Origin: Ectocarpus siliculosus | Taxonomy: Eukaryota; Sar; Phaeophyceae; Ectocarpales; Ectocarpaceae | Direction of reading: 5' to 3' | DNA: 60,068 bases | Assembly: GCA_000310025.1 (NCBI GenBank) | Contig: FN649726.1 | Coordinates: 3,669,660-3,729,727, forward strand | Position numbers and translations under genes: made by a program | Notes under the pieces: generated by a model | Told to the model about the DNA's origin: nothing | What the model saw: only the letters and a program-made list of their open reading frames with translations | The model's database searches: none | In this document: positions 36,703-49,600 of the stretch, piece after piece | How the letters are laid out: every line of letters starts with the position of its first letter | Position numbering within the stretch: the first letter of the stretch is position 1

Positions 36703-36786
<84 letters not shown>

Positions 36787-38128
36787 TCCCTGTCCCGCTC
36801 TCTTGCACAGAACACGCGCATGGAGAAACCGGGCAACGGTTTTTGGGGGCATCGCAGCTGGAACGTAATGCTAAACGGGATGGGACCCACGAAAGGGATA
36901 CCAGAAAAAAAAAAAAGGATTTGTCTGTTGTGGATCCAGAGGTCGACTCTGTATCCCTGCCAGCTCACTCTGTTTATCCCATATACAACGTTACCGCGTT
37001 TTCCGCGCTGGCTTGACGGATCTTGACGGGGCATCATTTTTGGGCCGTGTAACAAACACCGAGGCAGCTGGCAGCCGCGTGGTGTGTCCGCTCATCCGCT
37101 CATCATCAACCTGTTCGTTGTTGTTCTGCTTGCTGCTGTGTGTGTGTGGAGGTACTTCCAAAGTTCGTTCTTATTATTCTTGGAGCCACAGACAGAGCCA
37201 TATCTGTGCAGGTGCGTGCGTGTGTGCACACATGTCATTCATGTAGAAGTGAAGTGTTCCTGTGTGTGTGTGTGCCGTTGACTGGAGATATTTCTTTTCT
37301 TTTCTTTTGGTCCAAGGTTGAAATGATGATGACAAATACTGCCTGAGAGGATACGAACGAAAGAAACAGCGGGATGAGAGCAAGAGAGAGAGAGCGAGAG
37401 TGGTTGGGACGCAGCCGGGGCGCGCACCTGTATGGACACACGCGTGGTGTTGTAGCTTTAGTCTCATGGTGCCGGCCGCTGCCGCCGGCGCTGCGGCGTA
37501 GATCACCCATCTGCCTGCAAAATTTGAATGGCGTGGAGAAACCCCTTGGACCCTTGGATGTGCGGTTGGGGTGGCGACTCGAAATTAAGGCTCTTTCAAA
37601 CTGGGGCATGAACCCCTGACCCCTGTTTGCAGGGGCGGAAAGAATTGTTAAACGGCCTACCGATTGCTGACACCCCCACACTACCACTACACACAGCAGC
37701 TGAAGGAGGCAGCTACAACACAACCCACCCGAAAACCGGTGACGTTCTGACCTTCAACAATCCCAAAAAAAGGTTTTTGCAGGAGAGGGAAATTCCCTGC
37801 CGCCGCCGCCGCCGCTCCTCATCGTCGTCGTCCTCCTCCTCCTACCCCGTGCTGCCCCTTCGCCACCGGCGAACACCCCGAAATTCCCGACGGCCGTCGC
37901 TATTTCATCTCCTTTTCCACCGGATCTATCAATCGATCTCTTCTTTTCGCCGTCTCTCTCCGTCCGTCTGTCTGTCAGTCTGGCAAAAGAAAGCCTTTTT
38001 GTCTGCTGTCTGGACGACGTCTGGACGTGTGTATGCCTCTACCGGCGCTGCTGCTGCCCTTCGCGAAGACGCGAGCTCGCCTCCTCGAAGCGCCTCCCTC
38101 GGCACGACCGGGAGCTACGAGTAACACG
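36638..38128. promoter_or_regulatory. Shared divergent promoter region of the coiled-coil and EsV-1-7 genes
   Basis: About 1.5 kb between two start codons that point apart. It holds a long CT microsatellite (36700-36784) close to the coiled-coil start, further CT and GT rich stretches, and no recognisable coding domain. Promoter function is inferred from orientation. Confidence 0.5.
36700..36784. repeat. (CT)n microsatellite, about 80 bp
   Basis: A nearly pure CT run 63 bp upstream of the coiled-coil gene start, on the gene strand reading as (GA)n. It would lie in the promoter or 5' UTR. Confidence 0.97.
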
Positions 38129-41100
38129 ATGAGCTTCGGAATGGAACAGGTGATTTGGAGTGCGCGGCACTAAGGCGTGCGTTGTTGTTGTCGTCGTCGT
38201 CGTTGTTGTTGCGATGGTGAAGGATTTTTTCAGCCTGCTGGTGTTTTTTTGCTTTTTGTTCGTGTGTTGCCGCCGGAATGATGAGGGACGCCAAACCCCC
38301 TCGGTACAGGGACAAGGAGATTACCTGCTGCTGCTGCTCGTGTGTGTGTGCTCAGTTTTAGGAACTCGTGGCCCGCTTGCTTTGCGGGTCGCTCGTTCGC
38401 TACGGCGGTGCTGCCTCGCGTGCGTTGAGCGCTGAAGCCTGTTTGGTACGTTGTTTACTCATCTCTCCTTCCGGACCTTTCGAACACAAGGTCAAAGAGT
38501 AAAAAACGACCCGGCTGGTTGGAAATTTTGCGCGTTGCATAACACAGGTCAGTCAGTCATCCTTCGGCTCCTGAAGAAAAGCTTAGCCCCCTTTGCCAGT
38601 TAGATTGCCGTTCAATTGAGCACGCCGCGCGGCAAGCACGCACCATCGCAGAGCGTTTTTTGGCAAAACCAAGAAGCGGATCCTTGCCGCCTCCTTTTGA
38701 ATGAAGACGGAGTATCATGCCATCTTGTCGGTGTGTGTCCCACGCATCTCCTTCTCGTAATCATCTTGTGATATTGTGTGCGTCCACTAGAGCTGTAAAA
38801 ACTGCGACTGCTCTGCTGTAGGTCGTAGCTTTCGTCTGGGCCTGCTGAGGCCACCACCCCCCTCGCGGGCACTGGCAACCGCTGCTGCTGTGTAGTGTCT
38901 TGCTCGCCGCTGTATCCCACCGCCTCTTCCGAGGCCATATGCAAGCAAGTGGCACTTTCGACCGTTCATCTGTCTGTCTCCCCCTCTACCAACAGCAACA
39001 ACACACACGCTTTCATTGTTTGCCGCGCCGCTCGATCCGATCCGCTGCGTCGTCAAAAAAAAATTTTCGCATCATCACAACAATATAGGCCCGCGAGAGA
39101 CTGCGACAAGCAACTGCTGTCTGCGCCTCCGTGGAATCAGGATACTGGCAGCACCGCAGCAGGGTCCATGACAAGGTGTGTACGGGTATGGTGGGGGGTG
39201 ACAAGAGGTACGCATTGGCGACCGGTCAGGATGATCCATGATCGGTGTTTGCGGTTGGTTGTTGGCGTTTGCAGCGGGACCGAAAGGGGCAGCAAATCAA
39301 GCGGTAAAATATGTGCGGGTAGCAGACAGAACGTGGACGTGTGTATGTTTTCGTGTTACTTTTTTTTGGGTGCTCACACGCGCACTCGATCTTTTTTTTC
39401 CGTTCTGGTGACGTGCTAGCACGCCACGCCACGATTGCAAGCAGCACAGCTACATAACTAGCTCCCTCACGGGTGTGTTGTATCTGGGCAAGTGTGATCG
39501 CGATGATGGTCTCCACGGAACGAATGAATGTAGTACGCCTTTGCTGCGGAAAAGTTAAATCTTCTTCATTTTTTCCAAGTGTACGGTGTACAAAGGCCTA
39601 GAAAATATAATATTCATTCAGTTCCTGCGTGCAGTCCACGCACCACAGGTTTGATGTCCCCCTTTTTTTGGCCATGGCCCCAAGGTCCCCCTCTAGGAGC
39701 GGAAGTGGCTGAGGCTTTCCCTACGTTTAGTTTCCAAGCGTGACCAGCAGTAGTAACTCTCTGCGATGATTTCGGTTGGTGCATGCTGCTCCTCCTTTTG
39801 CGCCATGCTTTGTGTTCATGGATCCGCGGAAATTCATCTTCATTTATTTGTTGAAAATATGAAAATATCATTCTGCAGGGCGGGCGGGGGGGCGGCGAGC
39901 AAGCAAACTACAAAGCAGCAGTATAGGAGACACCAAAAACTTTTGTACATTCGTTTTGTGTTCTTTCGTTCGTTGCGACGATGTCATATCCTCGCCTTCC
40001 GCTGTCCGACAATCATCTAGGCAACGAATCTATTGAAGAGCAGGTGGATTCTATTCCGGATTGAGAGCACGACGATTTCTGTCGTGAGGGTATGCACCAC
40101 AAAACAAACAAATACAGTACGATTAGAGGGCCGTTTAGCGGCTGCTGAACTGAAGCCGCAGTGGCCGGTGGATTTTCCTTTGGAGTTTTGGCGCCGAGTT
40201 GTAGCGCAAAAAGTTCGTTACTCATGCAACATCAGCGGGTCGTGTAAACTTTTTTCCCATTTTAGTCCGTGTTTTTCCGTCTCTTCGCCCGCCCGCCTTA
40301 AACATAATAACTGCTTCCTATTATGGCAGCAGACGATCAGGCCTCAGTGATTGCTTACGCGCCCACCCCCCAACACCCCCACGCCCCACGCTTGGTCTAC
40401 GTGTTGCATGGCGGCAGAGCGCGGCGACGTTTTCGCAGTACAGGGAGCGGTTGGTTGAGGAGAAACACGCGCTTACCGGGGAGGTTTTGAGCCACCTCGG
40501 GCTGCAGTGGGTCGCCCCCTCCCACGGAGCGTCGCCAAGGTAACGCTAACGCAGGACAGGTTTTTCACGATATATTTTTCCCCCTTCCTTTCCTTCGAAC
40601 GTGGCATCGGCCTTTGGGATTGCCTACACAACAAGTATTGTAGCAGCAACACCAAAATTATTCCTAGGCCGTGATTATCTGTGTGGCCGCCCTGATCGGT
40701 CCCTTTCGTCGCGAGTGTCCTGCGCGGTTTGTTGTCTGTTGGCCGTCCTCTCTCTCTCGCGTCGCCCGTTGTTTGTTTGTTCGTCCGTTCCGCACTGGTC
40801 TCATCTGCTGGTTATTAATATCTCATCTCTCTCTCATCCTCGGCCACGCATGTGTGTACGTCGCTTGCGCGCCATACTCACGCGGCAGCAGCAGCAACAG
40901 CAGCCGTTCTGCCGCTTCAACAGCGGGCGAACCACCCGCCGCTGGCAAGTTGTTGCTCCCGCGGCCCCCGTTCCCTCGACCGGCGGCGGTCGACAACCGC
41001 TTCCAGCGGGCGAGGATGCCGCCCCCCGCCGCCGCGGGTGGGCGGTCCTCGCGTCTGGCGGACGAGGAGCAGAAGGAGCGCTCGCGTGAGGCCGGCAGCA

Positions 41101-44100
41101 GTGCCCAGCGAGAGCGGTCGTCCCGAGGGGTTTGGGTGGAAGAGGACCAGTTTTCTTCCAGGGTGCGGCCCGCGCACAAAAACGACGAGAAAGACGCGGT
41201 GTGTATGACGGCGGGTGTGACGAGGAATAAATAACTATTTGCTGTGCTGTTTGTCAAATTTATTTTTTGGAAGGCGGAAGGAAAACAAGTAATAGAAGCA
41301 ATGGCGAGCCAGCAACGACAAAGTATTCTTCCCGCCCTCCGCCCCCTAGTCCACGTTGTGTTGGGTGTAGATTTCGTTCCCAGCAAGAGGGGTCTCGGCC
41401 ACGCTACTATAGGTTACGTTGTCGGGCGCAGAGAAGGAAATGACGACGTTTTCGAACCCGCTGCCTTCTGACCTTCCTGACGGAAATGGGTTCTTTAGTT
41501 CGTGTTTGGACTTGACCGGAAACCGGAGGGTTATGCACATGGGTCACATCTCTCCGTCGTCTTCTGGCTCCGCCTGTCCTGTTCCCTTCTGCACGTGTGG
41601 CCGGGCCAAACCATTTCCCGTGCTTTTCCCAGAACTTTCTGACCGGGATCCAAAGAAGCGCGGCCATCGTTTGCGTGAGAGTTTTGCCGAGGAAGGCGCC
41701 GCCGCGTCTCCGTCTCTGAAACGACAACGGCCTTGCCCCTTCGTCTTACCAGTTCCCTTGTTTGCCCGCTGTGCGCGATCTCCCATGTATACAGCAGGAG
41801 CAAGTAATTGTCTCTGCTGCTGAGCGAGGATACCAGGCAGCTTCCACGCCGCCGCCGCCGACCGCCCAACAGCAGCAGCAGCAGCAACAGCAGCGGCAGC
41901 AGCCCAAGGACCACCTCCAACACCCCGATGTCGCGGCGCGGTACGGCGGCAGCAGCGGCGCCACCGCGGATCTGGGAGGCCGCAGCCGCCTGTGGAACAC
42001 GGAGAACGAGGTGCGCAGTCCTGCGGCCGCCGTTACACCCGCCCCTGCTGGCCCCGGCAGCGACGGTGTCGTCGGCGATAACGGTGCTCTGGTCTCCCCG
42101 CCGCGCCAACAACGCCACCTTCCCCCCACCGCCACGGAGCAACAGCAGCAGCAGCAGCAGTCCGCATGGAGGAAGCTCAAGAAGCTGGACCACCATCACC
42201 ACCACCCGCGCCAGATATCGCCGTCGCTGGTGTCCACGCTGCCGGCGGTGCTGGTGGAGACTGGCCCGCTCCCGCCGCTCGCCGGCGCCGGCGCCCCCCC
42301 GCCGTACAAGCGCACCAGGAAGACGTCGGCCGAAGAGCACCAGGACTTCATGAACGCCGCTGGCAGCGCCGCCGTGACGACGGGCGTCGGGCCTTATCAC
42401 CCGTTTCTCGGGTCCCCTGAGATGGCGGCGGTGGCGGTCTCCGAGGCGAGCTCGCGGGGCTCGTTCTCGTCGACTGGCTCCTCTCCCGCGCTCCAGCACA
42501 ACCACCACGGCTTCTACCCGGCAACGGCGGCGGGCGGCGACTTCTCCGCCTCTTCTGCCGCCGCGGACCCGGATCATATCCCCTTCCGCCGCGTGTCCAT
42601 CACGTCCACGACCTCCCACGACTGGGAGCAGCAGCGCGAGATGCGGCAGCCGCGCGCCGGCGACGTGGACGGCGGAGGCGCCGGCGGCAGTGGCGCTGCC
42701 GCCGACCGCGAGGACGCCGCCGCCGCCGTGCGGGTGCTGGGCTTGCGCAACGGGCACGCCTCGGCCGCGGCGGCGGCGGCGGTGGCGGCCACGGAGCCGT
42801 TGACGTCATCGGACGCGGTGGTGGCGGGGTCAAAGAGGTTCCGCGATGCCTTCGAGGAAAGTCAAGCGCCGCTGCCGCCGCCGCTGCAGATGTCGCTGCC
42901 GCCGGCGGTGAAGATCGTTCGCCCGGGCGGCGGCGCGGTGGGCCCCCCCACTACCATGACGAGGCACGGCAGGGGCGGCGGCGCCCCCAACGGCACCGCC
43001 GGCGGTGGCGGCCGACGCCCCTCAACGGGAATGCGCCAGCGGGTGGACAGGAGGTACGTGCGCCTCCAGAAAAAAAAAGAAATAAATAAACGGTCTTTTT
43101 GGCAACATTTTGTATCGTACGAAGTACTCGGAGTATGATACATGCAGGAGGAGGAGGCTTCAGGGCGTGAAACTCAGGGTGATGGGGGAGGAGGGCACGG
43201 AAAATTGGTGTGTGGGAGGTGCTTTCTTTTGGAGATTTGTCTTTTTGTTTCGCACGTGCGTGTGGCGACGAGGCGGCGGTTTATTTCTTCCACCGGGAAC
43301 GATGTGCGTCTACGACCACTCGCACTCCACCGGTGGTTGCTGATGATGCAAGGATAGTCCCGCTCTCCCATAAACAAAAACTGTTCATCACATGCCCTTC
43401 GATCTGCTTGTGGTGTTATCTCGAACGGATGGATACAAGGCTCTCAGGGATTGTATGGAGTTTCGTTAAAAAAAATCTCTTATCCGAGTATATTGCTGTG
43501 GTGCGCAGGTGCGCACAGCTTTTTTGGAGATGACTGACGTTTGTGTCTTGCGCAACAACAACTTGAGCCGGTGATTTTTTGTTGACGACATGTACTTCTC
43601 TCTTGGCCCACACCTGACCAAACGGATGAACACGAAGCAGCCGATGATTAACGATCCCGCTTGTCCTTATCTCTTGGCCCACACTCGACCACAAACGCGT
43701 GAAAAAATCGAAGCAGCAAGGAGACCGGGACTACAGTCGCGCCCAAGGGCGCGCAGGCATGCAGGGACGTCGGGTGCCACCGCCGCCCCATCTACGCCTT
43801 CAAGGGTGACACGAAGGCTCTGTGCTGCCCGATCCACCGGTACGCAAATGCATTCAATCAACGAAAATATTCATTATTTCCCAAGAGGAGCACGTACACA
43901 TGACGCCGGAGCGGGCTGTCGTTTTTTTTTTCCACAAGACTTGATACGCCAGAGCACCGATGGGTGATCGGTGATAGTCGCGTGTAGGCACGCCGGGGCC
44001 GGGCTCGTTCCTCCTGGCGGCTTGTTCATTTTTTTCAGCGGCGTTGAAGTTTGCGACTTTCCCGCACATGGGGATAAGGTCCCGAGGGGTGGTTGTCGTG

Positions 44101-46641
44101 TGAACAACCCCGCCCGTGATTTCAATCATGCCGGTAAGCTAAAGACGAACAGCATTCATCGGCGAGCAAAGTCCCCCGCGCGCTCGTCTCCGCCGACGCC
44201 GCCCCTGACGCCGCAATGTTTGTTGGAGCTTGTTGTTTGCGATAATCCCCCTCCTCTCGGTCCTTCCCTCTCTCCCTCCGTCCCCTCTCCGCCACAGGTC
44301 CGCAGAGATGGTGAACGTGAGGCATCCTCTGTGCCGTCACGAGTCGTGCTTCCGCCAGCCGAGTTTTGGGATGGAGGTACGCTTACATCGCCGAGAGACA
44401 TGGACCCACATGAAACGCTGCCTTCACCAAAAGCACGCTCTCTCGCTTGCTTGCCGTTGACGCCTAGTAGGTAGGGCATTTTTTTTGTGGACAGACTACG
44501 TTACGTTGTAGTCGGATTCGTTTGGATGAGCCCTCCTCGCCCGCATCTAGAAACGAGCTCTGACGACCATCGCCGCGCCGTTCGGTGATAGCTAAGGTTA
44601 CCACTCGCATGCCGCCTAGGTTGTCGGCGAGACCCGCGCGGTGGCCAGGTTAGTTTAGGCACACACCCAATCCCTCTCCCGCCTCCCGCCCGTCACGACC
44701 TTAAACTTGTGTATCTCGTAGCTCCTTCCCAGCAAGTTCCTGCCTCGGCGAAGGGTTTTGAACGTTGACCCCTTCACCGGGTGGTACACCCCGCAGCCCA
44801 AACCTTACTTACTCACTAACGCTATCATTCGTGTTCTCTACGCGTTGGTTCCCTTTTCGGGTCCTGATGGAGGGAGTGCCCGGGGATTTGAAATGGCGGT
44901 AAAATTATGTCTGTAGAACGCAGGCTGCGTCGAACTGACTTGACTGCCAGCTGCCAGTTGTGGCGTCTGTCTCCCAGGCTCGATGGCTCGCCCCGCTGAC
45001 GGGGTGTTCTTGAGTCGAAAAGTCCAGCAAACCTCAACGAAAAAAAAAAAAAAGTCTGAGTACACAATAGTCTTACTCGGACACTGGTGCCTTCCCCCCC
45101 TCCGGGGTGACGTGTGTTTCCCTGGTGCGTACAGGGTGACCAAAGGGCTTCCTTCTGCTCCGAGCATAAGCTCCCGAAGATGATCAACGTCTCCAGCCGT
45201 CGTTGCCAAGCCACCGGCTGCCTTCGCCACCCGAACTTCGGCTTCCAGGGCGACCGCAGGGCGACCTTCTGCTGGTGAGAGCGCCAGAAACAGACGCGCA
45301 AAGTGTTTTGTGGAACCTAGGAGGACGCGTTTTCCTACCTTCCGTCAGTGATTTTTTATGGCTTTTATCTTTGTTGAATACGTCTTATATTATCGTATGA
45401 CACGTCAATAGTCGATAGTGACAAGCAACGGGGTGGGCGGGCGGAGGGTGCTGATTCTGCTGGTCAGGACACAGAACATCACTGCTTTTCCCGTAGGGAT
45501 CGGACACACAGCGCCATTGACTGCTTGCGGAGCTTGTTCCTTCGCTATTCATATTATATTACCTCTCACCATGCCCGCATTTGTTTTCCCGACTGATGTG
45601 AAAGCAAGGGTCTTGGTTTTTATGCGGAAGTTCTAATAGGTCCGCGAACCCCCCCCCCCCCCACCTCCGCGCGTCTTCCTGTACCCGTCAGCCGGCACAA
45701 GGCGACGGGCATGATCGACGTCGTGAGCAGGCGCTGCCAACACCCGGGGTGCGTGCGGCGGCCTCTGTACGCCATGGCCGGCCAGCGCGCCATGTTCTGC
45801 AGGACTCACAAGGACCCCGGCCACACCGACGTTGTCAGCAGGCGCTGCAACTTCGAGGTCAGTTTTTTTTTCGGTGTATCGCGCTTGTCTCTCTCTCTCA
45901 GGCGAAGAAGATGTACAGAGTGGCGTGGCAAGGCTTGGGGGTTAGAAAACAAGGGACCACGGTTGATTCAGAAGCGAACCAAGATCACAACTGAAATCGA
46001 CACAGCAGTGTATTATCTTCCGGCTTGGAGAGGTATAAATGCTTGCTGACCATCGGAACGACTTGTTGAGAAATATTGTGGATTCGCCTCGCCACACCCA
46101 AAAAAATTGACTCACCACATCCCGTTCTACTGTGTTTTTTCCTCGAGGGGGGAGTCATTCTTTGATTGTGTGCATGTTTTGTAGAAATGTCGTGGACTCG
46201 CTTTTCAACTGCTTCGACCGAACGGACGAATGAACGAACACCACGTGATACCGATAATATCCCCCAAACATACCACAGCAGTCTTTCTTCGATTGGATGT
46301 AATTTTCCCAGAAATAACGTGGACTCGCATTTCGACTGTTTCGGCCGAACGAACGAACGAAAAACCAGCGTGAAATCGACGCGAACACTAAACACACCAC
46401 TTACGTGCCTTTTCTGTGTTGGAATTTGTATATTTTCTTAAAACCACCTCAGGGCGGCTGCGACCGCCACCCGAGCTTCGGCTGGAAGCAGGGCGACGGC
46501 AAGGCCAGGCGCTGCGCCCACCACCGCCTGGAGGGAATGGAGAGCGTCAAGGTCAACAACCGTCGTGGCAGTGCTGCCGCCGCAGCCGCTGCCGCCGCCG
46601 CCGCCGCCGCAACCGCCTCGACACCAGCGCAAGCTTGGTAG
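38129..46641 (+). CDS. EsV-1-7 repeat protein (IMM family), five C-terminal repeats
   Basis: Proposed exons: 38129-38149, 40439-40539, 40889-41198, 41795-43053, 43148-43178, 43757-43839, 44298-44376, 45135-45274, 45692-45857, 46453-46641 (stop). All phases agree and sum to 793 codons. The last five exons encode five copies of the EsV-1-7 motif, C-x4-C-x16-C-x2-H-x12: CRDVGC, CRHESC, CQATGC, CQHPGC and CNFEGGC start the repeats. Repeat 4 has x15, and repeat 5 has x5 and x17. The middle exon is about 420 residues of low-complexity Gln, His, Ala, Gly and Pro. A short N-terminal helix (YRERLVEEKHALTGEVLSHL) precedes it. The family is named after a gene of Ectocarpus virus EsV-1, and its member IMMEDIATE UPRIGHT controls early sporophyte development in Ectocarpus. 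The biochemical activity is not known; metal binding by the Cys/His sets is likely. The repeat exons are very secure. The first three exons and 43148-43178 are less so. Confidence 0.88.
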
Positions 46642-49600
46642 AGCCGGATCGATTGGCGACAACGGTGGTTGCACCGGCGGCGTGCTCGGTAATTTTTTCT
46701 TGAGGAGGAGCGGTGAAGTTACATGACACCGCCGATGATTGGCATGTTGAGACATGGATAGGTCACCTTGCCCTTCGGCACTGGACCGCGCGTATGCGTG
46801 AGGACAGGTAGCTCATGGCTTGTTTTAGGGCAGCGGTAGAGCCCGTGAAATGGCATGATGATGTGTCGCAGGTGGTTGCGGTTCGGGGAGCTGTAGCGAG
46901 GCGGCCCAATAGTCTCTGGGAAAAATGAAGACAAAAGAAAAAGCGCGTATTCAAAGACTTTGTTTCTTGTGGGAGGGGGTTTGGATTACGTGGACGATCT
47001 CCTTTGTTGTTGTTTTCGGCACGATGTGATTGTAGAGCTTGTTTGTTGTTGTCGTGGTAGGAGATGCGCAACTCCTCTTCTTATTTTGTTTCTTGGGATG
47101 GCTTTACGAACTGGCACCATGTGTTGGGGAGGGTTTTCTTTTTTCTGCGGGAGAAGGACCGTGACCCCTACTTTTTTATGTTTTTCTTTTTGCTGGGAGA
47201 AACATACGCCGATGCGTACAGCGCACGGCGAAGAACATATGTGTGTGTGGTATATGTATATGCATCTATCTTTTTGTTCTTTCATGGTTGACACTTTGCA
47301 GTGTCCTTTTCGTTTTTTTTGCCTTTGTGAATGAGTGCAACATATAAAGGCAAAAACTTTTTTTTTTTAAGATGAATTTCTAATGTAGAAGAGTAACTAA
47401 GGCGGGGGCATTTCCCCCTCTTGTTGTTGTCGCGCTAGCACAAGTACAGATATCGTGGGGTACGAGAGAGAGAGAAGGAGAGAGAGGGGTGATCAACCGG
47501 TTCATAAGTTGTTCGTGGGTAAAAGGAGTACTATCAGTCACTGCTTGGTGCGCCACGGACCTAGACTTTTTTAAAGGGATGTGGGGGAGGTAAATCAATC
47601 GTGTTGTCTTGTGCGTAGCTTTTTTTTTTTTACGAAAGTCAGTCGTGTTTCAGTTGGCTGTAAAGCGCCCCGCGGCGTAACAATATATAAACTCGTGGCA
47701 TGGGTCGAACGGTGTGCAACGTTCTTCTGTGTCCATACGTTTCCCTCGACCACCAACGGAAGGCTGGGAGCCGGATTGACGGTCTTCTTTCTGGTTTGAT
47801 GGGAGGGGGCACCGTGCTTGCGAGGGTTGTTGTGCCGCACAAGAGGGGGGAGGAGAAAGTGAGAAGATGATCTGAAACGAGAGTGGCGGTCGACGTTTCT
47901 CTACAAATTGTTTTGGGCGTTGTGACGGTAAATTGATCTCAACTGCCTGTCTGGTCTTTTTTTAGGCACCGGGACCGATGGTCTGTTTCTTGTTCCTCGT
48001 CTCCCGACCGTGCTGTTTTTTTGTATCATAGTTTAGTTTCGGGGGTTGCGTGTGTGTGTTTTGCGCACTACAGCAGTAGTACTGCCATACTGGATACTTG
48101 AATCCTCCGCCTTTCCTCCGTTCTTTGTTTTGTGGTTTTTTGGTTCGTGTCCCGATGTAATTGCCTTTTCTTTTTTTAGTTTCATGTTTGTCTTGGGTGT
48201 TTGTAAGGCGTGTGCAAGAGAGAGGTGTTAGGTATAAAGTAGTCTGGTTGGTTCTTATCGTGTACATCGCGGGGATCACTAGCGGACGTGTCCCCGCTTT
48301 CATCGTGCCGCATAAGCTTTGTGTGTGTCCCGTCGTTCGTGTGCCGTCGCTGCGCGCTTGGGCAAGTGCGCAGGGGGTGTATGCTTGTCACGGACAACAA
48401 CGTTACGGTTGGGGAGAGGCTGTTTTCTTTGGGCTGAAGCTATATTTCCAGTATGTGCAAAAAAAAAGGCACATACTACCACGTGTAGTGTGTTGGTCGT
48501 TTTGCAAAATGTATGACGCGTGTGTTTTTTTTTCTCCATTTAGCATATCGACTGACCGCGATTGACAAAACCGGCTGACCAATGAAAAGACAGACGTCGT
48601 CGGTAATGCGTGCGTGTGTGTGTGTTCCTTGTGGTAGGTACACCCGGCTGGCCTCATCATCATCTCCACCGCTCTCTTGCAGGGCGGTGTTGTTGTCCTG
48701 TTTGTTTGGGGCGTTTTACGGGTGGGTCGTGCGCGTGAGAATCAACATGTAGGCGCTTCCTTTTTTCCCAACTGGTCTCTTTTCTATTGTTCCATACAAA
48801 TATTCGAGTCGTTTAGATCCCGTTGGTCCCACCCCTCCTCACATTTTCATCAGGGAATGAATAGTGGTTGGCTGTGTTGTCGAGACTTTGTTTGCGCGGA
48901 ACGCGGAAGTAATGTGTTCGTTGTTTCTTGTCGTTCTAGTCGAGGTGTTGCGGTCGGGCGGGTAAAGTCACCCATGCCCCCGTTGTTTTCAGTGATGTGG
49001 TGTGTATATATGTGCTGGAGGCGTTTTTTTGGAGGGGGGCTGAGGCCCTCCCAATCTATAGCACTCGGTTCAATTTTTATTCCGAGGGATGTTGATTTAA
49101 CCTGCGGCCGATCTTCATGTTTGACGCACATACATCAAGTTTTAGCGTAGTAGGCAAAAAAAAGTGTCAAAGAACCGTTTTTCCATGGTTGCTTTTTTTT
49201 TTTGTTCCACACCCGACAATGACAACATCATGGGACTGGCTTGTGTATGCAAGGTAAATAGGTGGTGTTTTATCCTACCGCCGTCATTCTTTGTCTGGGT
49301 TAGATGTACCAGATCATATATATGGAATTAGGATAATGTCGTGAAGCATCTTAGTATATTAGAGCGTACTACGTGCGGCGTTTGGAAGCAGGCTTTGGGA
49401 GATGAGATTGTCTTAGCCTATGCGCTGCCTCCCAATATACAGGGAAGACCGACCTTCGTAGTGCAGGAGGTGTTTCTAGAGTGCTTTCTCTCGCGGTGTT
49501 TTTCCCAGCGATGTTGTACGTGATTTTGGCCCTACCCACGTATGTATGTATGTGGCGGTGGGTCTTGTGCGTGATGAGGCGTTTTTTTGGTCATCCCCCA

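Noticed and set aside
40325-40498. ATG-started 57-codon frame (MAADDQ...)
   Set aside because: It has no domain, and the other frame of this stretch supplies an exon that fits the EsV-1-7 gene chain.
41531-42757. Long open frame on the minus strand (about 400 codons)
   Set aside because: It lies opposite the large low-complexity exon of the EsV-1-7 gene. Trinucleotide repeats keep several frames open at once, and no domain is seen.
44620-44650. Candidate EsV-1-7 exon encoding VVGETRAVAR between good splice sites
   Set aside because: Direct joining of 44376 to 45135 gives exactly the 16-residue Cys spacing of the motif. Including this exon breaks both spacing and phase. It might be an alternative exon.
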